A DNA stretch of 16,056 nucleotides from positions 6,975 through 23,030 of the forward strand of contig WTHE01000393.1 of assembly GCA_011523315.1 (NCBI GenBank). The letters are read 5' to 3'. The stretch comes from Candidatus Binatota bacterium. Lineage in GTDB: Bacteria; Desulfobacterota; Binatia; Bin18. The translations under genes were made by a program, and so were the position numbers. The notes below the pieces were generated by a model that searched no databases, was not told the origin of the DNA, and saw only the letters and a program-made list of their open reading frames with translations. Positions within the stretch are counted from its first letter, which is position 1; the number at the start of each line of letters is the position of its first letter. Positions 8,197 to 13,778 of this stretch are shown in pieces.

Positions 8197-9681
8197 ATGG
8201 GTAAGCCAACCGGATTTATGGAATTTCAGCGCCAGCTGCCGGCCGACCGTTCCCCCCTGGAACGGATCGACGACTGGCACGAGTTTCACGACCACCTGTC
8301 CGTGGACACGCTCCGGGAACAGGGCGGGCGCTGCATGGACTGCGGCATTCCCTTCTGCCACACCGGAACCCTGATCAGCGGCATGGCCTCGGGCTGTCCG
8401 CTCAACAACCTGATCCCCGAGTGGAACGATCTGGTCTACCGCGGCCTGTGGCAAGAGGCGCTGGAGCGCCTGCATAAGACGAATAATTTTCCGGAGTTCA
8501 CCGGCCGGGTGTGTCCGGCGCCGTGCGAGGGTTCATGCGTGCTGGGCATCACCAATCCGCCGGTCACGATCAAAAACATCGAGTGTTCGATTGTTGACCG
8601 GGGCTTTGCCGAGGGCTGGGTTATGGCCGAGCCGCCGGAAAAACGCAGCGGCAAAAAAGTGGCCGTGATCGGCTCCGGGCCGGCCGGGCTGGCCTGCGCG
8701 GCCCAGCTCAACCGGGCCGGTCACTGGGTGACCGTCTATGAGCGGGCCGACCGGATCGGCGGCCTGCTGATGTACGGCATCCCCAACATGAAGCTGGACA
8801 AGAGCCTGGTCCAGCGCCGGGTCGATCAGCTGGCCGAGGAAGGGGTGCGGTTCGTCACCAATACCGCCGTCGGTACGGATGTGTCGGCCAGCCGACTGCG
8901 TGAGGAGTTCGACGCCCTGGTCCTGTGCTGCGGCGCGACCAAACCCCGCAATTTCCCGATTGAGGGCCGTGACCTTGAGGGCATTCACTTTGCCATGGAG
9001 TTTCTGCACGCCAACACCAAGAGCCTGCTCGACTCCGAACACGCCGATGGCGCCTACATCTCGGCCACCGACAAGCACGTGATTGTCATTGGCGGCGGCG
9101 ATACCGGCACCGACTGCGTTGGCACCTCCATGCGCCACAAGTGCAAAAGCCTGACCCAGTTTGAAATTCTGCCCCGTCCGCCGGACGAACGCCAAACCGA
9201 CAACCCGTGGCCGGAGTGGCCCCGCATCTTCCGCGTCGATTACGGCCAGGAAGAAGCCCAGGCGCGGTTTGGGGCCGACCCGCGGGTGTTCCTGATCCAG
9301 ACCGAAAAGTTTGTCGGTAACGAAAACGGACGGGTCAAGGAACTCCACACCGTTGAGGTCGAGTGGACCAAGAACGAAAACGGCGCTTTCATTCCCAAGA
9401 ATATCCCGGGCACCGAAAAGGTCTGGCCGGCCGACCTGGTGCTCCTGGCCATGGGCTTTTTGGGGCCGGAAGACCCCATCCTGGAAGAGCTTGGCGTTGA
9501 GCGCGACGGCCGCTCAAACGTGAGCGCCGAGTACGGCACATACGCCACCAGCGTCGAGGGCGTATTTGCCGCCGGCGACGCGCGACGCGGCCAGAGTCTG
9601 GTCGTGTGGGCTCTCCACGAAGGGCGGAGCGCCGCGCGGGAGTGTGACCGCTACCTGATGGGCCGCACCGACTTGCCCTGA
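8197..9681 (+). CDS. gltD: Glutamate synthase small beta subunit
   Basis: GltD oxidises NADPH on FAD and passes electrons through Fe-S clusters to GltB in the cytosolic GltBD complex. Its 494 residues match the family. The N-terminal Fe-S domain carries Cys46, Cys49, Cys54 and Cys67 (CMDCGIPFC...GC) and a second set, Cys106, Cys110 and Cys114 (CPAPCEGSC). The FAD-binding Rossmann motif is GSGPAG (159-164). The NADPH-binding motif is GGGDTG (299-304). The C-terminal GVFAAGDARRGQSLVVWA segment closes the FAD site. The start ATG follows an AAGGAG site by 12 nt, a slightly long spacing. The 45-bp gap after gltB shows no terminator, so the two subunits are very likely cotranscribed. Related beta-type subunits occur in other enzymes, but adjacency to gltB settles the assignment. 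Confidence 0.97.
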   Translation: MGKPTGFMEFQRQLPADRSPLERIDDWHEFHDHLSVDTLREQGGRCMDCGIPFCHTGTLISGMASGCPLNNLIPEWNDLVYRGLWQEALERLHKTNNFPEFTGRVCPAPCEGSCVLGITNPPVTIKNIECSIVDRGFAEGWVMAEPPEKRSGKKVAVIGSGPAGLACAAQLNRAGHWVTVYERADRIGGLLMYGIPNMKLDKSLVQRRVDQLAEEGVRFVTNTAVGTDVSASRLREEFDALVLCCGATKPRNFPIEGRDLEGIHFAMEFLHANTKSLLDSEHADGAYISATDKHVIVIGGGDTGTDCVGTSMRHKCKSLTQFEILPRPPDERQTDNPWPEWPRIFRVDYGQEEAQARFGADPRVFLIQTEKFVGNENGRVKELHTVEVEWTKNENGAFIPKNIPGTEKVWPADLVLLAMGFLGPEDPILEELGVERDGRSNVSAEYGTYATSVEGVFAAGDARRGQSLVVWALHEGRSAARECDRYLMGRTDLP

Positions 9682-9752
9682 GCCGTCCCCTTGAGTCACC
9701 ACAGCGCATCGCGTACAAAAAAGAAAGTCTCGACCTACGAGGATGGAAGATC

Positions 9753-10007
9753 ATGAAGACAGTCACCGTATACACCACCCTGTTCTGTCCCTACTGTACA
9801 GCGGCCAAATCTCTGCTGACCAAAAAAGGCGTGCCGTTTGAAGAGATCGACGCGACCGGCAATCCAGACCTGCGCCAAGACATCATGGAGCGGTCCGGGC
9901 AGCACACGGTTCCTCAGATCTTTATTGGCGAACAGTCGGTCGGCGGCTTTTCCGAGCTGAACGAGTTGGAGATGTGCGGGGAGCTTGACGAGCTGTTGGC
10001 GGACTGA
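9753..10007 (+). CDS. grxC: Glutaredoxin, GrxC-type (dithiol CPYC)
   Basis: This 84-residue thioredoxin-fold protein is the size of a bacterial class I glutaredoxin. The active-site CPYC lies at 12-15 after the first beta strand. Thr52-Val-Pro54 supplies the cis-proline that binds glutathione, and Gly64-Gly65 begins the last glutathione-contacting helix. An extra Cys75 sits near the C-terminus. It would reduce disulfides or glutathionylated proteins in the cytosol using glutathione. The start ATG follows a GGATGGAAGA purine tract. It lies 71 bp after gltD on the same strand and may share the transcript, though a separate promoter in that gap cannot be excluded. The family call is firm; the grxC symbol is by resemblance. 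Confidence 0.93.
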   Translation: MKTVTVYTTLFCPYCTAAKSLLTKKGVPFEEIDATGNPDLRQDIMERSGQHTVPQIFIGEQSVGGFSELNELEMCGELDELLAD

Positions 10008-10035
10008 AGACAGGCGTGAAAAAGGAGGAAACGCG

Positions 10036-10344
10036 ATGGCACTGTATCTCGACGAAGTGTGGCTGAAAGACCCGAGCCCGGAACGGATGAAGGAATTTAC
10101 CAGGCTCATTGGCGCCGCAGCCAAAAGCCCGGCCTCGATTGGCGCGCCCCAGGAAGTCCGTTTTGCCGGCGGCCCGTGGTTCTCGAACGAGGAGCCCAAG
10201 GTCATCTTTCTGGTCGATATTCCCGACCACACCCCGACCTTTCAGATATTCGGCAAGATCGTCTCAAGCGGTCTGGTCGAAAAGCGCCGCCTGACCCCGA
10301 TTGTGGAATGGGGTGAGGTGGAGAAGATGGTCGAACAGTTGTGA
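10036..10344 (+). CDS. Small conserved-type protein of unknown function (102 aa)
   Basis: The start is ATG 10036, because a strong AAAGGAGG site lies 7 nt upstream; earlier in-frame codons would overlap grxC. The protein begins with a strand (ALYLDEVWL), followed by a helix (SPERMKEFTRLIG), a loop rich in Ala/Ser/Pro, a strand ending in FAGGPWFSNEE, and a hydrophobic strand VIFLVDIPD. The helix HTPTFQIFGKIVSSGLV and a terminal strand/helix LTPIVEWGEVEKMVEQL complete it. This beta-alpha-beta-beta-alpha-beta order suggests a ferredoxin-like or dimeric alpha-beta barrel fold, as in DUF3303-like or NIPSNAP/ABM-like proteins; that is inference from pattern alone. It is 28 bp after grxC and is the last gene before a hairpin at 10352-10382. 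Confidence 0.75.
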   Translation: MALYLDEVWLKDPSPERMKEFTRLIGAAAKSPASIGAPQEVRFAGGPWFSNEEPKVIFLVDIPDHTPTFQIFGKIVSSGLVEKRRLTPIVEWGEVEKMVEQL

Positions 10345-10351
10345 AAGACGC

Positions 10352-10382
10352 GTCGGGCGGCAGGGAAATCCCTACGCCTGAC
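10352..10382. terminator. Strong hairpin between convergent genes: terminator-like or palindromic repeat
   Basis: GTCGGGCG (10352-10359) pairs fully with CGCCTGAC (10375-10382), counting one G-U wobble. A small internal loop follows, then AGGG (10362-10365) pairs with CCCT (10370-10373) around an AAAT loop. It starts 8 bp after the stop of the 102-aa protein and lies 18 bp beyond the end of the DUF5615 gene on the opposite strand, so it could block read-through both ways. No U-tract follows on either side, which argues against a classical intrinsic terminator. A dispersed extragenic palindromic repeat is an alternative. Confidence 0.5.
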
Positions 10383-10399
10383 ACCTCGTCATTCTTGGC

Positions 10400-10756
10400 C
10401 TACATGTCGAGCCACGGGCCGAGAAAGAGGATATTGCCGGTCAAGTCCGCAGCATCGGCAAGAAAGAGCAGATTGAGCAGACGCTGAAGAGTACGCGGGG
10501 GATGAAATTGGGAGGCCAAGAGAATTCCCGCATGCTTTTTACCCTGCGCCATCCATTCTGTGTGTAAAGCGTTGAAGTCTCCCATATTATAGCTGAGGAT
10601 GGTCCAGTTCCGTTCTGTCGCAAACGCGAGCTGTTCAGCGTCGGACAATCTTTGGTTGCCATGCTCTTGGGTGGTGGAAGCTTCGTACCCACGCCGTCGA
10701 AGCGCAGCGACGAAATACAGATGCACGTCATGATCCAGGTAGAGTACGGGTTTCAT
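10400..10756 (-). CDS. DUF5615 PIN-like protein, putative toxin
   Basis: This 118-residue protein has the DUF5615 / Mut7-C-like PIN fold. The N-terminal strand carries Asp8-His-Asp10 (LYLDHD), a helix contains the RRRGYEAST segment, and acidic Asp39 and Glu41 lie in LSDAEQL. Asp60 sits in the NMGDF motif. These match the acidic metal-binding set of PIN-type RNases. In known gene pairs DUF5615 follows a DUF433 gene and is thought to be the toxin of a type II toxin-antitoxin module. Here its ATG (10756-10754) lies 29 bp inside the DUF433 gene, which implies coupled translation. No toxicity can be shown from sequence. The 3' end faces the hairpin at 10352-10382. Confidence 0.85.
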   Translation of the reverse strand: MKPVLYLDHDVHLYFVAALRRRGYEASTTQEHGNQRLSDAEQLAFATERNWTILSYNMGDFNALHTEWMAQGKKHAGILLASQFHPPRTLQRLLNLLFLADAADLTGNILFLGPWLDM

Positions 10757-11054
10757 TGGGCGGAGTGAGTGTGTACGCAGGATCTTGGCTCATCTGCTTT
10801 TCTTCCACCTTGAGCTGTTCAATCTCCTTCCTGACCTCCTCCTGATGATCGAAGTAATAGGCGAGAGCTCCATACACCTGGGTAGCAGTAAGTTGAGGGA
10901 AATCACGCAGGATGTCTTCTGCGGTACACCCTCGTTGGTAGTGAATCGCGACAGAACTCACCGGAAAACGTGTCCCTCTAATGACAGGACGGCCTCCACA
11001 CACTCCTTTTCTTCGGGCAACGTAGGGGTGAGCTGGCTTTCGTTTTGGTGGCAT
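10728..11054 (-). CDS. DUF433 protein, putative antitoxin
   Basis: The 108-residue product carries the DUF433 signature near the N-terminus: CGGRPVIRGTRFPVSSV (about 19-35), then a helix-turn-helix-like stretch with Gly-Cys-Thr-Ala-Glu-Asp-Ile-Leu, the FPQLTATQVYGALAYYFDH segment (about 52-70), and a charged helix EEVRKEIEQLKVEEKQ. The tail (about 90-108) is Pro/Thr-rich and probably disordered, as expected for a segment that wraps around a toxin. It overlaps the downstream DUF5615 gene by 29 bp. An AAAGGG purine tract 5 nt before ATG 11054 supports the start. It lies 29 bp after the selenoprotein gene on the same strand, so read-through transcription is possible. Confidence 0.88.
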   Translation of the reverse strand: MPPKRKPAHPYVARRKGVCGGRPVIRGTRFPVSSVAIHYQRGCTAEDILRDFPQLTATQVYGALAYYFDHQEEVRKEIEQLKVEEKQMSQDPAYTLTPPNETRTLPGS

Positions 11055-11083
11055 ATCTACCCTTTCGCCTTGAACGCCGGTCT

Positions 11084-11980
11084 TCAGGCCGACACCTCAC
11101 ACACCTCACACACCTCAGGATTGTTCTGCTCGGCCAGAATACGGTCCTCTTCAAACTGATACTGCGGCGTGTCATGGCGCTCAACGCGCGTATCGCCGTC
11201 GTTTGAGGCTGTCTCCTTCCAGCCGTCCCCGTGTGACCAACGGAAGGGCAGCATCTTGATGACGCCCGGCGTCGTCAGCTCGCTGAAGCCTGCCAGAGCC
11301 TGGAGCAGAATGTCTCGCTGCAACTGAGGTTGATGCGGCTCGCCGGTGGTGTGGCCCAGGGGAAAATCGAGAAAGGCAGCCCTGGGCGGATTCGCGGCTC
11401 GCATGATGTCAAGCGCGCTGCCCATGCATAATGTCGGGATACCGGCAGCCTCGGCGTTGCGGGCGATCAGTCCCACGGACTGATGACATACCGGTCAAAC
11501 CGGGACGAGCAGCGCGGCATCGACGCGTTCGGCCAGCAGGCGTTCGGTCAGCTGCGGAGCCAGTTCGTCGCGCACCCGCCGGGAAGAGTAAATCCCGCCC
11601 ATGAAGGTGTAGGCGTGGTCGGCCAGTTCCCCAATCACACCCTCTTTGACCAGGCCGCGCAGCGTGTCAATGGGAAACACCACGTTGGCGTCTTTGCGGG
11701 CGTCGGTCTGGTCATAGGCAAAGTGGGCGGTTCGGAGATCGCTCGTCTCCACGTCGGTCGGAATGGCCCGGAAGGACAGATCGTCTTTGAAATGAAAGGC
11801 GACTTGGCCTTTCATGTACAGGCCGCCGGACGCGATCAAACCCAGACGGCATTCGGACAGCGGCTTGCGCAGCGGTGTCCACGGCGGGGTGTCGGGGTTA
11901 TGGACCCACTTGTATGGCTTATAGCCGAGCTTGGCGTAATTATTGGTGATGCGGGTGATGTAATTGACCGTCTGCAACAT
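11084..11980 (-). CDS. Selenoprotein B-like reductase (GrdB-related) with in-frame UGA = Sec162
   Basis: A standard code splits this gene at TGA 11497-11495, but the same frame continues to TGA 11086-11084, giving 298 residues with residue 162 encoded by UGA. Around it the sequence reads Leu-Leu-Val-Pro-Val-U-Pro-Val-Cys-His-Gln-Ser-Val-Gly-Leu. This is a U-x-x-C redox motif as found in the glycine/sarcosine/betaine reductase selenoprotein B family. Flanking segments fit one continuous fold: strand-like LASGGLYM, the HFAYDQTDA stretch, and downstream AGIPTLCMGSALDIM plus FLDFPLGHTTGEP. ATG 11980 follows a GGAGG site by 5 nt. A perfect hairpin 10 nt after the UGA fits a bacterial SECIS. The C-terminus ends with a repeat-encoded Cys291-x-x-Cys294. 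The substrate is unknown; no grdA, grdC or selABCD gene lies nearby. It may be a thiol/selenol reductase of the broad family rather than true GrdB. Confidence 0.88.
11092..11117 (-). repeat. 9-nt tandem repeat (2.9 copies) at the selenoprotein 3' end
   Basis: On the plus strand the unit ACACCTCAC is repeated at 11092-11100 and 11101-11109, with a partial third copy at 11110-11117. The period is a multiple of three, so it encodes a tripeptide repeat (Glu-Val-Cys, Glu-Val-Cys, Glu-Val-Ser) at the C-terminus of the selenoprotein. It looks like a recent slippage expansion. Confidence 0.85.
11466..11484 (-). promoter_or_regulatory. SECIS-like hairpin downstream of the Sec codon
   Basis: On the minus strand ATCAGTCC (11484-11477) pairs perfectly with GGACTGAT (11473-11466) around the loop GTG (11476-11474). 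The first loop base is 19 nt after the UGA, within the range known for bacterial SECIS elements, and a G at the start of the apical loop is the feature recognised by SelB. Its position inside the coding sequence, immediately after an in-frame UGA, is what a bacterial selenocysteine insertion element needs. The loop is small and recognition by SelB is not proven. Confidence 0.7.
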
Positions 11981-11995
11981 AGCGTCCTCCAAGGG

Positions 11996-12068
11996 GCCTA
12001 GCCTGACGACTTTTGCGAGGGAATGCAACGCCAGGCACGCTTGCACGGCTGTCGAGAACCGGCTAGGC
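11996..12068. promoter_or_regulatory. Inverted repeat in the divergent selenoprotein / LLM promoter region
   Basis: GCCTAGCC (11996-12003) and GGCTAGGC (12061-12068) are an exact 8-bp inverted repeat 57 bp apart, within the 130-bp gap between two divergent start codons. Each arm lies 15-42 bp from the gene it faces and includes a TAGGC(T/C) hexamer in the -10 orientation for that gene. A shared regulator or mirrored promoter elements are both possible. Confidence 0.35.
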
Positions 12069-12069
12069 T
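12041..12069 (+). promoter_or_regulatory. Weak candidate promoter for the LLM oxidoreductase
   Basis: TTGCAC (12041-12046) and TAGGCT (12064-12069) are separated by exactly 17 bp. Each hexamer matches only three consensus positions, so the evidence is mainly the spacing and location, about 42 bp before the start codon. The -10 hexamer lies within one arm of the inverted repeat at 12061-12068. Confidence 0.25.
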
Positions 12070-12110
12070 CCCGGCGTTCGGCATACAACGACGACCGGGA
12101 GGGCACACGC

Positions 12111-12959
12111 ATGAAATTCGGACTTTTTGGCATCAACATGGGCATCGCCAGCAACCCAGACGTAGCCGTGCGGGTTGCCCAGGCGGCCGAAGCGGCCGGT
12201 TTTGAGTCGGTCTGGACCGGTGAACATGTGGTCTTGCCCGACCCCCAGGCACCGCCCTCCCCGCTTCCGCCCCACCACCCGATGCTCGACCCGAGCGTGG
12301 CCCTGGCCTTTATTGCCGGCCAGACCCAAACGGTCAGGCTCGGCACCGGCATCATCATTCTGCCCCAGCGCAACCCCCTGGTGCTGGCCAAAGAACTGGC
12401 CAGTCTGGACGTGGTGTCGGGCGGGCGTCTGATCTTTGGCCTGGGCATCGGCTATCTCAAGCCGGAGTTTGATGCGCTGGGGATTCCGTTCAGCCACAAA
12501 GGGCCACGGTCGATTGACTATCTGGAGGCCATGAAGGCTGTCTGGACCCAGGACAAGCCTGCCCACCAAGGGGATTTTGTCTCGTTTGGTGATATTCAGG
12601 CCCGTCCCCAACCGGTCCAGAAGCCCCACCCGCCGGTGGTCTTTGGCGGCCATACCCCGCAGGCCTACGAACGCAGCGTACAGCACGGCAACGGCTGGTT
12701 CGGCTTTGCCCTCGATGTCGAGGCCACGGCCACCTGCCTGGACGGGCTCAAACACGCCGCCCAGCAGGTCGAGCGGCCGGCCGAGTTGGGCAGCCTGGAA
12801 ATCAGCGTCACGCCCAAGGGCCGGCTCGATGCCGACACGGTCAAACGTTTTGCCGACCTCGGCGTCGACCGGCTGATTCCGTTCAAGGCCGCCAAGACCG
12901 AGGCGGACTGGATCGACTACGCCAAGCAAACGGGCGACGAGCTGATCGGCAGGAGCTGA
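12111..12959 (+). CDS. LLM-class F420/FMN-dependent oxidoreductase
   Basis: This 282-residue protein belongs to the bacterial luciferase-like monooxygenase superfamily, a TIM-barrel fold using FMN or reduced F420. Diagnostic parts are an N-terminal strand (MKFGLFG), the AAEAAGFESVWTGEHVVLP segment (about 25-43), VRLGTGIIILPQRNPLVLAKELASLD (about 76-101), the GGRLIFGLGIGYL glycine-rich phosphate loop (about 105-117), and the late VVFGGHTPQAYER motif (about 175-187). The pattern matches the F420-type 'probable F420-dependent oxidoreductase' subfamily more than true luciferases; the cofactor and substrate remain unknown. ATG 12111 is chosen for the GGGAGGG site 7 nt upstream and for agreement with family N-termini; an open extension to 11964 would run over the selenoprotein start. 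It is divergent from the selenoprotein gene and converges on xthA with 21 bp between stops. Confidence 0.93.
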   Translation: MKFGLFGINMGIASNPDVAVRVAQAAEAAGFESVWTGEHVVLPDPQAPPSPLPPHHPMLDPSVALAFIAGQTQTVRLGTGIIILPQRNPLVLAKELASLDVVSGGRLIFGLGIGYLKPEFDALGIPFSHKGPRSIDYLEAMKAVWTQDKPAHQGDFVSFGDIQARPQPVQKPHPPVVFGGHTPQAYERSVQHGNGWFGFALDVEATATCLDGLKHAAQQVERPAELGSLEISVTPKGRLDADTVKRFADLGVDRLIPFKAAKTEADWIDYAKQTGDELIGRS

Positions 12960-12980
12960 GAAAGCCGGGAGGGGTTCGTC

Positions 12981-13775
12981 TCACCCTTCGTTTGAAAAGG
13001 TGGCAAGGACCGGGGCGTGGTCCGACGCCCCCTTGCCTTTGCGCGCCTGGCGGTCGATCTGCACCCTGGTGCAGCGCCGGGACAGGGTCCGGGTCACCAG
13101 GATATGGTCGATGCGCAGCCCCTGGTTCTTCTGAAAGGCGAGCTGCCGATAGTCCCACCAGCTGTACAGTTTTTCCGCGTCGTGGTGGAGACGGAAGGTA
13201 TCGACCAGCCCCCAGCCGCACAGCCTGCGGAAGGCGTCCCGGACGCCGGGCTCGCATAGCACAGTCTCGGCCCAGGCGGCCGGCTCGCACACGTCGCGAT
13301 CCTCGGGCGCGATATTCAGATCACCGCACAGGACCAGCGGTTGGTCGGGATCGCAGTGGCGCTCCAGATGGCGTTGGAGCCGGTCGAGCCAGGCCAGCTT
13401 GTAGGCGTACTTGTCGCTGCCGACGACCTGACCGTTTGGCACGTAGACGCAGATGATCTGCAGATCGGCGAACCGGGCCGACAGAAAACGGGCTTCGGGC
13501 TCGGCGTCATCGTCGTCAAAACGCCGGATGACATCGCTTGGCTCGGTGCGGGAGAGCAGGGCCATCCCGTTATACGTCTTTTGCCCGCAGGTGGTGACGT
13601 GGTAGCCCAGAGCCTCAAAATCAGCCCGGGGAAACGCATCGTCGGTCACTTTGGTCTCTTGCAGACACAACACCTCGGGCTGATAGGTCTCCAGCCAGGC
13701 CAGCGTCCGGTCTTTCCGGGCGCGGATGGAATTGACGTTCCAGCTTGCAAGAGACGTAGGGATTGATGCTGGCAT
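12981..13775 (-). CDS. xthA: Exodeoxyribonuclease III (AP endonuclease, ExoA/XthA type)
   Basis: This Mg2+-dependent base-excision repair enzyme cuts DNA 5' to abasic sites and has 3'-5' exonuclease and 3' phosphatase activity. The 264 residues form the endonuclease/exonuclease/phosphatase fold. The whole active site is present: Asn13 (SWNVNSIRAR), Glu40 (LQETK), Tyr111 (YVPNG), Asp152 and Asn154 (GDLNIAP), Asp223 (LRIDHI), and Asp252-His253 (SDHAP). The only plausible start is ATG 13775, giving about six extra residues (MPASIP) before the usual beginning of the family. No clear Shine-Dalgarno precedes it. It begins 3 bp after the Uma2 stop, so translation may be coupled. An Asp-rich insertion (FDDDDAEPEA, about 86-95) is common in this subfamily. 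Confidence 0.96.
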   Translation of the reverse strand: MPASIPTSLASWNVNSIRARKDRTLAWLETYQPEVLCLQETKVTDDAFPRADFEALGYHVTTCGQKTYNGMALLSRTEPSDVIRRFDDDDAEPEARFLSARFADLQIICVYVPNGQVVGSDKYAYKLAWLDRLQRHLERHCDPDQPLVLCGDLNIAPEDRDVCEPAAWAETVLCEPGVRDAFRRLCGWGLVDTFRLHHDAEKLYSWWDYRQLAFQKNQGLRIDHILVTRTLSRRCTRVQIDRQARKGKGASDHAPVLATFSNEG

Positions 13776-13778
13776 GGG

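Noticed and set aside
11084..11086. The terminal TGA of the selenoprotein gene as a second selenocysteine codon
   Set aside because: Reading through adds only eight codons before TAG, with no hairpin of suitable form noticed after it and no motif such as U-x-x-C.
11084..11980. Interpretation as a frameshifted or decayed pseudogene
   Set aside because: There is no change of frame, only one internal stop, that stop is UGA, it sits exactly at a redox motif, and it is followed by a hairpin. A pseudogene would be unlikely to meet all of these conditions.
11981..12448. An N-terminal extension of the selenoprotein frame back to 12448
   Set aside because: It runs antisense through the start and first third of the LLM oxidoreductase gene. 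ATG 11980 has a GGAGG site and begins the family-like sequence.
13341..13766. A 141-codon plus-strand frame across the xthA region
   Set aside because: It is antisense to xthA, whose active-site residues are all intact.
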